In this document: positions 28,340 to 38,453 of the stretch, piece by piece | Layout: each line of letters opens with the position of its first letter | How positions within the stretch are numbered: position 1 is the stretch's first letter | NCBI GenBank assembly: GCA_000471925.1 | Contig: CP006667.1 | Span: 744,001-808,000 of the forward strand | DNA from: Ralstonia pickettii DTP0602 | GTDB lineage: Bacteria; Pseudomonadota; Gammaproteobacteria; Burkholderiales; Burkholderiaceae | Length of the DNA stretch: 64,000 nucleotides | Reading direction: 5' to 3' | Translations under genes and position numbers: made by a program | Notes under the pieces: model-generated | Told to the model about the DNA's origin: nothing | The model's database searches: none | Seen by the model: the letters and a program-made list of their open reading frames with translations, nothing else

Positions 28340-29157
28340 CTACCCGCCATTGTCAGCGCCGGCAGGGTTCGCCTGCGGCGCTTCCTGCCGCACCTGTTCC
28401 TGCAACCACGCGTGGAATTGCTGGATCGATTTCTCGCGCGGATTGCCTCGCGCCAGGTGACCCAGTAGTGCAGGCTCGACGGGATGCGGGTGGGCCCGAT
28501 CTGCACCAGCTCGCCGCTGGCCAGGTAGTCGTGCGCGAGCTGCGCGCGCGCGGTGGCCACGCCCAGCCCGGCGACCGCTGACTGCAGCATCAGCCCGGCG
28601 TCCTGGAAGATCGGCCCGCGCTCGGGCTCGTCGCCGGGCAGGCCGGCGGCTTCGAGCCAGTCGCGCCAGGGCCGCAGCGCAAAGCGCAGCATCGGCAGGC
28701 GCGGCACATCGGCCAGCGTGAATCCGGGGTAGCGCGCCAGCAGCGCCGGGCTGGCCACCGCGATCACATGATCCTCGATCAGGTTGTGGCACTCGAAGCC
28801 GGGCAGGTCGATGCGCTGGTGCCAGATACCCACGTCTACGCTGTACGGGTCCGGCGGCGTGATCTCGGCGTGCAGGCGCAGGTGCAGGTCCAGCGACGGC
28901 ACCTGCGCGTGCAGGCTGGGCAGCCGGCGGATCAGCCAGGCATTGGCGAGGTCGGGCATCACGCTGACCTGCAGCCGCACCACCGGCGGGGAGGCACTGG
29001 TGCCGGCCTCGCGCAGCGCGCTTTCGAGGCTGTCGAGCGCGCCGCGTACCTGCTCGGCCAGCCGCGCGCCGGCGCTGGTCGGCGTCATCTGGCTGCCGGT
29101 GCGCTGGAACAACTTGGTGCCCAGGCTGGTCTCCAGCCCGCGGATATGGAGTGGGGC
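28340..29157 (-). pseudogene. LysR-family regulator remnant (truncated and frameshifted)
   Basis: The effector-binding domain of a LysR regulator is clear (VRLQVSVMPDLANAWLIRRLP, WLEAAGLPGDEPERGPIF, AVAGLGVATARAQLA). The frame begins inside the DNA-binding domain at HIRGLETSLGTKLFQRTG, so about 40 N-terminal residues, including most of the helix-turn-helix, are missing. Near 28440-28460 homology moves to another frame, ending FHAWLQEQVRQEAP. It resembles GcvA-type family members. Both defects make it non-functional. Upstream of 29157 the sequence is unrelated, so a deletion or rearrangement removed the 5' end. Confidence 0.75.
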
Positions 29158-29423
29158 TGCAGGTGCCGGCGGCGGTGTGGTATCTGACAGGCTGCCGGGC
29201 GACTGCCAGCGCCTGAATCCAACGTCTCAGTGGCCTTCCGCACACAATCCGCCTTTTGCACGCTTGTCCGCCTCGTACCTGCGTGACTATTGTTTGCAGC
29301 AAGTATCGCCATGCCACTGGCACAGGCGTGCAATTACCATAAGCGGAACAACATTGCGCGCGGCCCTCTATACAGGGGGAACAGACGGAGAACCAGCGCG
29401 CAATGCTTTCACGGGGAACGGGC

Positions 29424-30410
29424 ATGGATTCTGGCAGCCGCGTCTGGACGACAGGCGATACCGCGCGATGGATGGTGCTACTTGGTGTTGCCGCCATCGA
29501 TATGGCCTGGCTCGCCGCCAGCGGGAAATCGGTTGATGCCGACAGCCTGATCTGGCGTCTGAAATGGAATGCCGTGCTGGCCCTGTTCGCCATCGTCCTG
29601 GCCGCCGCCCTCCCGGGCACGGTGTCACGACGATTTCCGCGCGCGCAAAAGCTCGCGGTACGCCTTCACGCGCCAGAGCTGGTGGTCACCTCTCTGTCCA
29701 TTGTCTGGATTGCCTTGTTCGCTTGCGCCATGAGCGTACTGTCCTACCTGCTGGTGGGGCTGGCGCCGCCGCTGATTGATGTCAGGCTGGCCGCCGTGGA
29801 CCGGGCGTTGGGCCTGGACTGGCCGGCTGTACACGCCTGGGTCCGGGCGCGGCCTGTACTGACCGACGTGCTCCAATGGTTCTACAGCGCGGGGCGCGCG
29901 CAATTGATGCTGGTCGCGTTTTTCACCGGCATTGCCGGCCGCTATACGCATCTGCGCGAGTACCTCTGCATGCTGTGTGTCTCGCTCACGCTGGTGTTCC
30001 TGGTATCGACACCGTTTCCGGCTGCGGGCGCGTTCCACTACTATGCTGCGGCGGGGGCGAGTATTTCGCCGGCCGAATTGTCTGGCTATTCCCACTTCTT
30101 TTTGCTGCGTGCCGACGAACTGAAAGACTTCAGCCTCGACACCATGCAAGGCCTAGTCTCGATGCCGTCGTTTCACACCGCCATGGGCCTGATCTTCATC
30201 CAGGGCATGCGCTGGTCTCGCCTCGGCCTCGCCGTCGCAGTGCCATTCAATCTCGTCATGATCGTTGCTACGCCCACACAAGGCGGGCACCACTTTGCCG
30301 ATGTCTTGGGCGGCATCGCTCTGTGGTTAGTGTCCGCTGCGCTTGTGCAACGGCTGGCACGCAAGCGTTCGTCAGCAGTGTCCGTCTCCCTGGTCCCACA
30401 GGGCATCTGA
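29424..30410 (+). CDS. PAP2-family membrane phosphatase
   Basis: A 328-residue polytopic membrane protein with the acid phosphatase signatures SMPSFHTAMG (motif 2, SxxFH) and GGHHFADVLGG (motif 3, catalytic His and Asp). The topology, with a large N-terminal helical part, resembles PAP2 enzymes of the inositol-phosphorylceramide synthase type. It would dephosphorylate or transfer from a lipid phosphate or lipid-linked substrate at the periplasmic face. The start at 29424 has GGGGAA upstream; an in-frame ATG at 29403 does not. It stands alone, convergent with the TPM gene. Confidence 0.75.
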   Translation: MDSGSRVWTTGDTARWMVLLGVAAIDMAWLAASGKSVDADSLIWRLKWNAVLALFAIVLAAALPGTVSRRFPRAQKLAVRLHAPELVVTSLSIVWIALFACAMSVLSYLLVGLAPPLIDVRLAAVDRALGLDWPAVHAWVRARPVLTDVLQWFYSAGRAQLMLVAFFTGIAGRYTHLREYLCMLCVSLTLVFLVSTPFPAAGAFHYYAAAGASISPAELSGYSHFFLLRADELKDFSLDTMQGLVSMPSFHTAMGLIFIQGMRWSRLGLAVAVPFNLVMIVATPTQGGHHFADVLGGIALWLVSAALVQRLARKRSSAVSVSLVPQGI

Positions 30411-30427
30411 AGTGTATAGATAGCCGC

Positions 30428-30931
30428 CTAGAGCACGATCGGCCGGTCGTCCAGTTCGTTAGGGTTATACCCATCATCCGACGGGAAGTGCGTGGCCAGC
30501 AGGTCGTGGATGCGCGCCACCGTGGCCAACACCGGCTCCACCGACAGGTTCTGCCTGAGTCCGCGCGCCAGTTCGTCGCACAGCTCGCGCCAGGTGTCGG
30601 CACCCACGCGGGCGTCGATGCCGCGGTCGGCCAGCAGCTCGACCGCATGGTCGGCCAGGTTGATATAGAGCAGCACGCCGGTATGGTCTTCGGTATTCCA
30701 GACTTCCAGCGCGCCGAACAGGAAGCGGGCGCGCTCGCGCGGCGTGACCCCGGCCCAGGCATCGCCGACTGGCATGCTGGCCTCGATTACCACGCGGATC
30801 TCGCCGCGGTGGCGGGCTTCACCGGCATGCACGGCCTGGTGCAGCTGCTTCTGCGCGTCTGGCGGGAAGTGCCGGCGCGCGGCGCTGGCCGTGGTGGCGA
30901 TATGGTGCAGTGCGCGTCGCAGATTCGGCAT
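30428..30931 (-). CDS. TPM-domain protein, soluble
   Basis: A 167-residue protein with one TPM domain (GEIRVVIEASMPVGDAW, ALEVWNTEDHTGVLLYINLADHAVELLADRGID), no signal peptide and no C-terminal Gly-rich tail. TPM domains occur in YgcG and in a thylakoid phosphatase, but the bacterial biochemical role is unsettled. It follows the YgcG-like gene by 18 bp in a three-gene leftward operon with lemA. It may act on or regulate its membrane-bound paralogue. Confidence 0.8.
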   Translation of the reverse strand: MPNLRRALHHIATTASAARRHFPPDAQKQLHQAVHAGEARHRGEIRVVIEASMPVGDAWAGVTPRERARFLFGALEVWNTEDHTGVLLYINLADHAVELLADRGIDARVGADTWRELCDELARGLRQNLSVEPVLATVARIHDLLATHFPSDDGYNPNELDDRPIVL

Positions 30932-30949
30932 CGTCTGTATTCCTTGCTG

Positions 30950-31813
30950 TCACCAGTTGCCGGAGGCGCCGCCGCCATCGAAGCCGCCGCCGCCCCCGCC
31001 GCCAAATCCGCCACCACCACCGCCGCCGCCAAATCCACCACCACCGCCCCAGCCGCCACCGCGACGGCCCCAGTCCTGTCCCATGCCATAGCCGCCCAGC
31101 CCGCCCAGGCCGCCGGCGATCACATCGCGGCCGCGCCGGGTGGTGACGATCTGCGGGCCGCGCCGGCGCAGGATTGCACTGAGGAAGAAGAACACGATGA
31201 TCGCCAGCGGGAACAGCACCGGCAGCAAGTCGGCCAGCGCGGACGCCTGCTGCACCTTGCGTGCCTGCGGGCCCGGCAGGCCTTCCTTGTCGATGGTGGC
31301 CTGGATCGCGGAGATGCCCGCAGCCAGCCCGCCGTAGAAGTCGTTCTGGCGGAAGTGCGGCGCCATGATGTCCTGCAGGATGCGCTTGGACATGGCGTCG
31401 GTCAGCGAGCCCTGCACGCCGCGGCCCACTTCCAGCCGCATCTTGCGCAGCCCCGGCGGATTGTCCTTGGCGATCAGCACGATCACGCCGTCGTCGATGC
31501 CCTTGCGCCCGGCGCGCCAGGCGTCGGCCACGCGGATGCTGTAGGCGTCGATGGGCTCGGGGTCGGTGGTGGGGACCATCAGCACGAAGATCTGGCTGCC
31601 GCGCTGCTGCTCGTATTCCGCCAGCACGTTTTCCAGCGCGCCGCGCTGCTGCGGCGTCAGCGTGCCGGTCAGGTCGGTGACGCGCTGGGTGAGCGGCGGC
31701 ACCGGCACGAACCCGTCAGCCGCCAGCGCCGGGCCGGACAGGATTGTCGCCAGCCACAGCAGGGCGACGGCCAGCCAGCCCAGCCGCAGGCGCGAGCGCA
31801 GGGTGTGGCCCAT
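30950..31813 (-). CDS. YgcG-like TPM-domain membrane protein
   Basis: A 287-residue protein. A signal peptide (LAVALLWLATILSGPALA) precedes the TPM domain (residues about 45-165, with LTGTLTPQQRGALE and KGIDDGVIVLIAKDN), a membrane helix (LADLLPVLFPLAIIVFFFLSAIL) and a long Gly-rich tail. This is the standard YgcG architecture. YgcG-like and LemA proteins are commonly encoded together, as here with lemA 10 bp upstream. The likely place is the inner membrane with the TPM domain in the periplasm. Confidence 0.85.
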   Translation of the reverse strand: MGHTLRSRLRLGWLAVALLWLATILSGPALAADGFVPVPPLTQRVTDLTGTLTPQQRGALENVLAEYEQQRGSQIFVLMVPTTDPEPIDAYSIRVADAWRAGRKGIDDGVIVLIAKDNPPGLRKMRLEVGRGVQGSLTDAMSKRILQDIMAPHFRQNDFYGGLAAGISAIQATIDKEGLPGPQARKVQQASALADLLPVLFPLAIIVFFFLSAILRRRGPQIVTTRRGRDVIAGGLGGLGGYGMGQDWGRRGGGWGGGGGFGGGGGGGGFGGGGGGGFDGGGASGNW

Positions 31814-31823
31814 GTGTGCAGCC

Positions 31824-32438
31824 TCAGAACTTGACCGCGGGCGGCGTGGAGATGGCCTTCTCGTTTTCCACCGTGAACGACGGCTTGACCGGGTACTTGA
31901 AGATCATCGCCGTCAGGTTGGTCGGGAAGCTGCGCGCCAGGATATTGAAGTCCTGCACCGCGGCGATATAGCGCTGGCGTGCCACGGTGATGCGGTTCTC
32001 GGTGCCTTCGAGCTGCGACTGCAGGTCGCGGAACGAGGCATCGGCCTTCAGTTGCGGGTAGTTCTCGGACACGGCCAGCAGGCGCGACAGTGCGCCGGAC
32101 AGTTCGCCCTGCGCCTGCTGGAAGCGCTTGAAGGCTTCCGGGTCGTTCAGGGTCTCGGGCGAGACCTGGATGCTGGTGGCGGCGGCGCGGGCCTTGGTCA
32201 CCGCTTCGAGGGTCTCGCGCTCGTGCGAGGCGTAGCCCTTGACGGTGTTGACCAGGTTGGGGATCAGATCGGCGCGGCGCTGGTACTGGTTGATGACTTC
32301 GCTCCAGGCCGCCTTGACCGCCTCGTCCTTGGACTGGAAGTCGTTGTAGCCGCACGCGGACAGCAGGCTGGCCATGACCGCCAGCAGCAGCCAGCGGAAG
32401 ACGGATAGCGGCGAGGACAGGGACGAAGAGGCGCGCAT
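31824..32438 (-). CDS. LemA-family lipoprotein
   Basis: A 204-residue LemA protein with a lipoprotein signal (LLLAVMASLLSAC) and the core helical domain beginning YNDFQSKDEAVKAAWSEVINQYQRRADLIPNLVNTVKGYASHE, the family signature. The ATG at 32438 has GGAG upstream, unlike the first in-frame ATG at 32462. LemA proteins form long helical bundles at the envelope; their role is not firmly known. It is the first gene of the lemA-TPM-TPM operon. Confidence 0.85.
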   Translation of the reverse strand: MRASSSLSSPLSVFRWLLLAVMASLLSACGYNDFQSKDEAVKAAWSEVINQYQRRADLIPNLVNTVKGYASHERETLEAVTKARAAATSIQVSPETLNDPEAFKRFQQAQGELSGALSRLLAVSENYPQLKADASFRDLQSQLEGTENRITVARQRYIAAVQDFNILARSFPTNLTAMIFKYPVKPSFTVENEKAISTPPAVKF

Positions 32439-32500
32439 CGGGAAACTCCGCGGGTTAGACATGGATTAAGCGAATCCCAAGTGTAGCGCACCGCCCATGT

Positions 32501-32529
32501 GGCAGGCGGCGCCCCGGGCGCCGCCTGCC
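32501..32529. terminator. Strong GC hairpin after hemL
   Basis: GGCAGGCGGCGCC (32501-32513) pairs perfectly with GGCGCCGCCTGCC. No T-run follows on either strand, so it may be a factor-assisted terminator or barrier between hemL and lemA rather than a classic one. Confidence 0.5.
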
Positions 32530-32538
32530 TGACGGGGC

Positions 32539-33831
32539 TCAGCCGGCCGCGAACGCCTTGCGCGCGGCGTCGAGCGTGGCCGCCAGGATGGCGTCGTCGT
32601 GCTGCGCCGAAACAAAGCCGGCCTCGAATGCCGACGGCGCCAGGTAGACGCCCTGGTCCAGCATGGCGTGGAAGAAGCGGTTGAAGCGCGCGGTGTCGCT
32701 CTTGGTCACCTCGGCAAAGCTGCCGGGCACGCCGTCGCGGAAGTAGATGCCGAACATGCCGCCGACCGCATCGGCCGCGAACGGCACGCCGGCGGCCCTG
32801 GCGGCTTCGGCCAGGCCATCGGCCAGCTTGCGCGTCTGCGCCGCCAGCCGGTCGTGGAAGCCCGGCGCCTGGATCAGCTTGAGCGTGGTCAGGCCCGCGG
32901 CCACCGCCAGCGGGTTGCCCGACAGCGTGCCGGCCTGGTAGACGCCGCCCAGTGGCGCCAGTTTGGCCATGATGTCGCGCCGCCCGCCGAAGGCCGCGGC
33001 CGGCATGCCGCCGCCGATCACCTTGCCCAGGCAGGTCATGTCCGGCTTGATGCCGTAGTGCGCCTGCGCACCGCCCAGCGCCACGCGGAAGCCAGTCATC
33101 ACTTCGTCAAAGATCAGCACCGCGCCGTCGCGCGTGCACAGCTCGCGCATGGCCTTCAGGAACGCATCGGTGGCGCGCACCAGGTTCATGTTGCCGGCCA
33201 CTGGCTCGACGATCACCGCGGCGATCTCGCCGGCATGCTTGGCAAAGGCTTGCTCGAGCTGCTCGACGTTGTTGTACTCCAGCACCATGGTGTGGCGCGT
33301 CACGTCCGCCGGCACGCCGGCCGAAGAGGGCGCATTCTGCGTGGTGTCGGCAAAGGTCAGCAGGCCCGAGCCGGCCTTGACCAGCAGGCTGTCGGCATGG
33401 CCGTGGTAGCAGCCCTCGAACTTGATGATCAGGTCGCGGCCGGTAAAGCCACGCGCCAGGCGCAGCGCGCTCATGGTGGCCTCGGTGCCGGAGGAGACCA
33501 GGCGCACCTGCTCGATCGACGGCACCAGCTTGCAGATTTCCTCGGCCATCACGATCTCGGCCTCGGTCGGCGCGCCAAACGAGAAGCTGTGCGTGGCGGC
33601 TTCCTGGATGGCACGCACCACCTCCGGGTGGGCGTGGCCGACGATCATCGGGCCCCAGGAGCCGATGTAGTCGATATAGCGCTGGCCGTCGGCGTCCCAC
33701 ATATAGGCTCCCTCGGCGCGCGTGATAAAGCGCGGCGTGCCGCCCACCGAGCGGAAGGCGCGCACGGGCGAGTTGACGCCGCCGGGGATGGTCTGCTGGG
33801 CGCGGTCGAAGAGCTGCTGATTACGGGACAT
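32539..33831 (-). CDS. hemL: Glutamate-1-semialdehyde 2,1-aminomutase
   Basis: A 430-residue PLP enzyme, the normal length, beginning [26 protein letters not shown]. The lysine region is [19 protein letters not shown], with [11 protein letters not shown] as the PLP-pyridine Asp motif. It converts glutamate-1-semialdehyde to 5-aminolevulinate in the C5 route to haem. An upstream extension of the open frame (to 33942) is rejected because the family starts at 33831. It is divergent from the rubredoxin gene. Confidence 0.95.
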   Translation of the reverse strand: MSRNQQLFDRAQQTIPGGVNSPVRAFRSVGGTPRFITRAEGAYMWDADGQRYIDYIGSWGPMIVGHAHPEVVRAIQEAATHSFSFGAPTEAEIVMAEEICKLVPSIEQVRLVSSGTEATMSALRLARGFTGRDLIIKFEGCYHGHADSLLVKAGSGLLTFADTTQNAPSSAGVPADVTRHTMVLEYNNVEQLEQAFAKHAGEIAAVIVEPVAGNMNLVRATDAFLKAMRELCTRDGAVLIFDEVMTGFRVALGGAQAHYGIKPDMTCLGKVIGGGMPAAAFGGRRDIMAKLAPLGGVYQAGTLSGNPLAVAAGLTTLKLIQAPGFHDRLAAQTRKLADGLAEAARAAGVPFAADAVGGMFGIYFRDGVPGSFAEVTKSDTARFNRFFHAMLDQGVYLAPSAFEAGFVSAQHDDAILAATLDAARKAFAAG

Positions 33832-33942
33832 GGCGTTGAGGTGGGAATCAAGTCTGCGGAGAACGTGTCCGGCTGGGCCCGGAGCTTGTCGTTGACATGC
33901 GGCAAGAACAGCTGAATTTCGCTGCAATTGGCTGCCAATCAT

Positions 33943-33964
33943 GCGCTAACAGGGCGCTAACAGG
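33943..33964. repeat. Tandem 11-bp repeat between hemL and rubredoxin gene
   Basis: GCGCTAACAGG occurs twice in perfect tandem (33943-33953, 33954-33964) in the divergent promoter region. The 11-bp period is about one helical turn, which suits a direct-repeat operator, but a chance duplication is equally possible. Confidence 0.5.
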
Positions 33965-34073
33965 CGCGAACACGGCGGAACTGGCACGATTCCGGCGGTC
34001 GCCGGCTGGCGTCGGCGTCACGGTTTCGGTACCATCTGCGCTGGATTTTAATGGAGAGTGGCCAGAGCCTGTT

Positions 34074-34250
34074 ATGGACGAAGAATTCAAAACTTGGATG
34101 TGCCTGATCTGCGGCTGGATCTACGACGAAGCCACAGGCGCGCCGGAAGACGGCATCGCCCCCGGGACCCGGTGGGAAGACGTGCCCATCAACTGGACCT
34201 GCCCGGAGTGCGGCGCGCGCAAGGAAGATTTCGAGATGGTTGCCATCTGA
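34074..34250 (+). CDS. rubA: Rubredoxin
   Basis: A 58-residue rubredoxin beginning MDEEFKTWMCLICGWIYDEATGAPEDGI. The two CxxC pairs that bind one iron are intact: CLICGW and CPECGA. It is a cytosolic one-electron carrier. The ATG at 34074 is chosen because upstream sequence in the same open frame has no rubredoxin similarity. Single gene, divergent from hemL. Confidence 0.95.
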   Translation: MDEEFKTWMCLICGWIYDEATGAPEDGIAPGTRWEDVPINWTCPECGARKEDFEMVAI

Positions 34251-34623
34251 CGAGCCCGGCGGGGCGGCAGGCGCCATGTCGGCTGCACGCCATCGAGGCT
34301 TCACAGAAAAGCCGCATACTGGCCGCGCGCGTCGCGCCAATGCGACAGAACGCCGACAAGGGCCCGCCGGACCGGATTGACGGCCCCCCGGCGTCTTGTC
34401 ACACTCTGTTGCAAAATGACTGGCCGTCCATCCGCCATCGGTGGGGAAGACGGCAGGCAGGTGCGGGTTCCACGCACCGCCGCTGCCGGGCACAGCCCGG
34501 CCTTGAAGGGAAATAAGAATTTGTCGGGGGTCCGTCGGGGCGCGCATGGGTCGCGCTGCTTCGCACGGGTGTTCTCAAGTGATTGCCGGCGCTCTGCATG
34601 GGGCAGCTGGTCGCGGGAACAAC
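34251..34623. other. Gene-free stretch before pilG
   Basis: About 370 bp between the rubredoxin gene and pilG. No credible gene. A loose inverted repeat (ACAAGGGCCCGCC near 34360 and GGCGTCTTGT near 34392) may end the rubredoxin transcript. It must contain the promoter of the pil chemosensory operon, which was not recognised. Confidence 0.4.
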
Positions 34624-35112
34624 ATGCGGGTCGCTCAAACAGAAGAAAACCAGCGGGTCACTGCCGCCGGCGTCCACGCGACGCCTGGCAATTCCACACC
34701 AGATGCCACGGCGCCGCCGCGCCGCAAGGTGCTGGTGATCGACGATTCCAGCACCATCCGCCGCACGGCGGAGATATTCCTGTCGCAGGCGGGATACCAG
34801 GTGACGCTGGCCGAAGACGGCTTCGAGGCGCTGGCCAAGGTCGGCGATCTGCATCCGGACCTGGTCTTCTGCGACATCCTGATGCCCCGGCTCGACGGGT
34901 ACCAGACCTGCTCCCTGATCAAGAAAAGCCCCCGGTTCCATGCCATCCCCGTGATCATGCTGTCCTCGCGCGACGGCGTGTTCGACCGCTCGCGCGGCCG
35001 CCTGGTCGGCGCGCATGACCACCTGGCCAAGCCGTTCACCCGTGAAGCGCTGCTGCAGGCCGTGCAGGGCTGCCTGCCGTGCCAGGCCGCGGGTGCCGTG
35101 CTGCCGGCCTGA
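34624..35112 (+). CDS. pilG: Twitching-motility response regulator PilG
   Basis: A 162-residue single-domain response regulator with an N-terminal extension of about 34 residues. The receiver domain shows VLVIDDSST, phosphoacceptor Asp in LVFCDILMP, the switch region IMLSSRDG and the conserved Lys in LAKPFT. In the Pil-Chp system of twitching bacteria PilG promotes type IV pilus extension. It is first in a pilG-H-I-J-L series. Confidence 0.9.
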   Translation: MRVAQTEENQRVTAAGVHATPGNSTPDATAPPRRKVLVIDDSSTIRRTAEIFLSQAGYQVTLAEDGFEALAKVGDLHPDLVFCDILMPRLDGYQTCSLIKKSPRFHAIPVIMLSSRDGVFDRSRGRLVGAHDHLAKPFTREALLQAVQGCLPCQAAGAVLPA

Positions 35113-35142
35113 GTGGACCGAACTGCATCGAAGGAAAACCTC

Positions 35143-35514
35143 ATGACTGCCATCAACAAGATCCTGATCGTCGACGATTCCCCGACCGAAGCCCTGTTCA
35201 TGTCCGACCTGCTCGGCAAGCGCGGCTTCAAGGTCGCGGTCGCCGGCAACAGCGACCAGGCCTTCGCGCGCCTGGAAGCCGAGAATTTCGACCTGATCCT
35301 CATGGACGTGGTGATGCCCGGCCAGAACGGCTACCAGGCCACCCGCGCGATCAAGCGCGACGACCGCTTCAAGGACATCCCCGTGATCATGTGCACCAGC
35401 AAGGGCCTGGACACCGACCGCATCTGGGGCATGCGCCAGGGCGCGTCCGACTACATCGTCAAGCCCGTCGACGGCGAAGAGCTGCTGGGCAAGATCGCCG
35501 CGCTGTCGCACTGA
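35143..35514 (+). CDS. pilH: Twitching-motility response regulator PilH
   Basis: A 123-residue CheY-like receiver: ILIVDDSPTEALF, phosphoacceptor Asp in LILMDVVMP, IMCTSKGL and the Lys in IVKPVD. PilH is the counterpart of PilG and is linked to pilus retraction or signal sink functions in Pil-Chp systems. AAGGAAAA precedes the ATG at 35143. It is 30 bp after pilG. Confidence 0.92.
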   Translation: MTAINKILIVDDSPTEALFMSDLLGKRGFKVAVAGNSDQAFARLEAENFDLILMDVVMPGQNGYQATRAIKRDDRFKDIPVIMCTSKGLDTDRIWGMRQGASDYIVKPVDGEELLGKIAALSH

Positions 35515-35570
35515 TTTCGCGCGCGCATGCCGTACGGGATGCCGCCGCCACCTGTTCCGGGGACCGCCAG

Positions 35571-36131
35571 ATGAACGCGCCACGCCAAGACCTCCGTGCC
35601 CGCCAGACCCGCTTGCAGGACTACCAGGCCATGCTGGCCCGGCGCCTGCGCGAGGCGCGCAGCCTGCCCGCGGCCGACAGCTACCTGGCGCTGCAGGTCG
35701 GGCCGCGCAACTGGTTGCTGCCGCTGGCCGACACCGGCGAGGTGCTGGACATGCGCGCGCCCAGCCGCGTGCCGCTGACACAGCCGTGGTACAGCGGGCT
35801 GGTCAACGCGCGCGGCAGCCTGCTTGGGGTGATCGATTTCAGCCTGTTCTGCGGCGGCGCGCCGACGCCGGTGCAGCCGGGCAGCAAGATCGTGGTGCTG
35901 TCGCGCCAGGTCGAGCGCGCCTGCGCCATCCTGGCCACGCGCGTGGCGGGTTTGCGCCATGCCGCCGACCTGAGCCTGCCGCACGGCGACGCGACGACGC
36001 CGTCCGCCGCCACGCGGGCCTGGGAGGGCCAGCGCTTTGCCGACCGCGACGGGCGTGACTGGCAGGTGCTGGACGTGCGCGCGCTGCTGGACGCCCCGGC
36101 GTTCCTGCAGGTAGGACGGGGCGCGGCCTGA
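35571..36131 (+). CDS. pilI: CheW-like coupling protein PilI
   Basis: A 186-residue protein with one CheW domain starting at YLALQVGPRNWLLPLADTGEVLDM and including PWYSGLVNARGSLLGVIDFSLF. It links the PilJ receptor to the PilL kinase. The ATG at 35571 gives the family start; a long upstream frame overlapping pilH is rejected. It lies between pilH and pilJ. Confidence 0.9.
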   Translation: MNAPRQDLRARQTRLQDYQAMLARRLREARSLPAADSYLALQVGPRNWLLPLADTGEVLDMRAPSRVPLTQPWYSGLVNARGSLLGVIDFSLFCGGAPTPVQPGSKIVVLSRQVERACAILATRVAGLRHAADLSLPHGDATTPSAATRAWEGQRFADRDGRDWQVLDVRALLDAPAFLQVGRGAA

Positions 36132-36236
36132 GGTCCCGCAACAAAACAAATAACAATAACGAAGCGCAGGCCACGGCCTGCCGCACCCGGCAACGAGCCG
36201 CCGGGCACGACAACGAATAAAACGGAAGAGGGTGCT

Positions 36237-38453
36237 ATGGGTTTCAAGAAAATCAGCCTGGGCCGGCGCAAACCGGCAGCGGATGCGGCCGCCGGCCTGG
36301 TGACCGAGCCGGGCATGGCCTATGCCGGCGGCCCGGAGCCCGCACCCGTCCCATCCGCCGCCGCCAGGGGGCTTGGCGCCACGCCGCTGGAGCAGGTCAC
36401 GGCCTGGCTCGGGCGCATGCCGTTCTCGTCCCAGCAGCGGGCGCTGACGGTGGGCGTGGTGGTGTCGCTGGTGGCGCTGCTGGGCTCGGTGTACATGGAC
36501 AACCGCATCGCCAACAACGCCGCGGCGCAGATCGAGATCGCCGGCGACATGCTGATGCACTCGCAGCGCCTGGGCAAGGCGGTGCCGGTGGCGCTGCTGG
36601 GCAATGCGCAGGCCTTCACGCAGCTGCGCCAGTCCAAGGACGCGCTCGCCGGGGACCTGAAGGCGCTGCAGGACGGCAGCGACGAGAAGCGCGTGCGCGC
36701 CAGCTCCGGCGCGGCCGCGCCGCTGTTGGAAACCGCGATGCAATCGTGGAAGCGCTCCGAGAAGAGCGCGGCTGACGTGCTGGCGCAGCAGCCGGTGCTG
36801 ACCACCATCGGCCAGACGCTGCAGATCTTCAACGCCTCCAACCCGGAGCTGCTCGAATCCGCCGAACAGGTGGCCGCGATCAAGCTGCAGTCCGGCGCCA
36901 ACGCGCGCGAGGTGGCTGCTTCCGCGCAGCTGGTGATGCTGACGCAGCGCCTGGGCAAGAACCTGAACGAGTTCCTGGCCGGCGAAGGCGTCAATCCCGA
37001 GACCGCGTTCCTGCTGGGCAAGGACACCAACACCTTCCGCGAGACGCTGGACGGCCTGCTCAACGGCAGCGAGGCGCTGCGATTGTCCGCGGCCGCGGAC
37101 GAAGAGACGCGCGGCTACCTGCAGCAGCTGTTGCAGCGTTTCGAGGCGGTGCAGAAGACCACCCAGACCATCCTGCAGAACCTGCCCGGCCTGATTGCGG
37201 CAAAGCGCGCGCAGCAGCAGATCTTCAACGACAACGAGGCGCTGCGCGGCGAGCTGTCGACGCTGCAGCGCGCCTATGCCGAGTCGGCGCGCTTCCGCCC
37301 GGTGACGCTGGGCGCGACCGTGGTGTCGGCGCTGATGACGCTGCTGTGCCTGGTTGGCCTGGCGGCGCTGTACCTGCGCGATTCGCGCACGCGCGCGCTG
37401 GAAGCCGAGGCGCGCGAACGCGAGGCCGAATCGCGCCGCCTGGAAGAAAAGCGCAACAACGACAACACCCAGAAGGCAATTCTGCAGCTGATGAACGAGC
37501 TGCAGGACATCGCCGACGGCGACCTGACGCGCCAGGCCACCGTGACCGAGGACATCACCGGCGCCATTGCCGACTCGGTCAACTACACCGTGGAAGAACT
37601 GCGCGAGCTGGTCGGCCGGGTGCAGCAGACCGCCGGCGAGGTGACGCAGGCCTCGGGGCAGGTGCAGTCCACCTCGACCCAGCTGGTAACGACCACCGAA
37701 GAGCAGTCGCGCCAGATCCGCCAGACCGGCGAATCGGTGGTGGAGATGGCCGACCGCATCACGCAGGTATCGCGCGGCGCTGCCGAGTCGGCCAACGTGG
37801 CGCGCGCCTCGCTGTCTGCTGCCGAGCAAGGCCAGCAGGCGGTGCAGAACGCCATCACCGGCATGAACGACATCCGCGAGCAGATCCAGGAAACCTCCAA
37901 GCGGATCAAGCGCCTGGGCGAGTCGTCGCAGGAGATCGGTGAAATCGTCGAGCTGATCTCGGACATTACCGAGCAGACCAACGTGCTGGCACTGAACGCC
38001 GCGATCCAGGCCGCGTCGGCCGGCGAGGCCGGGCGCGGTTTCTCGGTGGTGGCAGAAGAAGTGCAGCGGCTGGCCGAGCGCTCCGGCGAGGCGACCAAGC
38101 AGATCGGCGCGCTGATCCGCACCATCCAGACCGATACCCAGGATGCGGTGCACGCGATGGAGCGCAGCACCCAGGGCGTGGTCGAAGGGGCGCGGCTGTC
38201 TGACAACGCTGGCGCCGCGCTGGTCGAGATCGGCCGCGTGTCGCGCCAGCTCGCCGAGCTGATCGAGCAGATCTCGCAATCGACCTCGCATGAGGCCGAC
38301 CTGGCCACCACCGTGGCCCGCCATATCGAGCGCATCCTGCAGGTCACCGAGCAGACCACCACCGGCACGCGCCAGACCGCGCAGTCGGTGCGCCAGCTGA
38401 CGCTGCTGACCGAAGAGCTGCGCAACTCCGTGTCGCGATTCAAGATCGTCTGA
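36237..38453 (+). CDS. pilJ: Pil-Chp chemoreceptor PilJ
   Basis: A 738-residue methyl-accepting protein. A cytosolic Ala/Pro-rich start is followed by membrane helix 1 (about 70-86), a periplasmic PilJ-type sensor region with two repeats of the type [11 protein letters not shown] and [11 protein letters not shown], helix 2 (about 355-378), a HAMP-like stretch and a long MCP signalling domain with the hairpin tip [19 protein letters not shown]. It senses surface or pilus signals and controls PilL. GGAAGAGGG precedes the start. Confidence 0.93.
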   Translation: MGFKKISLGRRKPAADAAAGLVTEPGMAYAGGPEPAPVPSAAARGLGATPLEQVTAWLGRMPFSSQQRALTVGVVVSLVALLGSVYMDNRIANNAAAQIEIAGDMLMHSQRLGKAVPVALLGNAQAFTQLRQSKDALAGDLKALQDGSDEKRVRASSGAAAPLLETAMQSWKRSEKSAADVLAQQPVLTTIGQTLQIFNASNPELLESAEQVAAIKLQSGANAREVAASAQLVMLTQRLGKNLNEFLAGEGVNPETAFLLGKDTNTFRETLDGLLNGSEALRLSAAADEETRGYLQQLLQRFEAVQKTTQTILQNLPGLIAAKRAQQQIFNDNEALRGELSTLQRAYAESARFRPVTLGATVVSALMTLLCLVGLAALYLRDSRTRALEAEAREREAESRRLEEKRNNDNTQKAILQLMNELQDIADGDLTRQATVTEDITGAIADSVNYTVEELRELVGRVQQTAGEVTQASGQVQSTSTQLVTTTEEQSRQIRQTGESVVEMADRITQVSRGAAESANVARASLSAAEQGQQAVQNAITGMNDIREQIQETSKRIKRLGESSQEIGEIVELISDITEQTNVLALNAAIQAASAGEAGRGFSVVAEEVQRLAERSGEATKQIGALIRTIQTDTQDAVHAMERSTQGVVEGARLSDNAGAALVEIGRVSRQLAELIEQISQSTSHEADLATTVARHIERILQVTEQTTTGTRQTAQSVRQLTLLTEELRNSVSRFKIV

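Noticed and set aside
29318..29332. Sigma-54 promoter TGGCACAGGCGTGCA ahead of the PAP2 gene
   Set aside because: The -24 half is perfect but GG and GC are nine, not ten, bases apart, a spacing that normally abolishes function.
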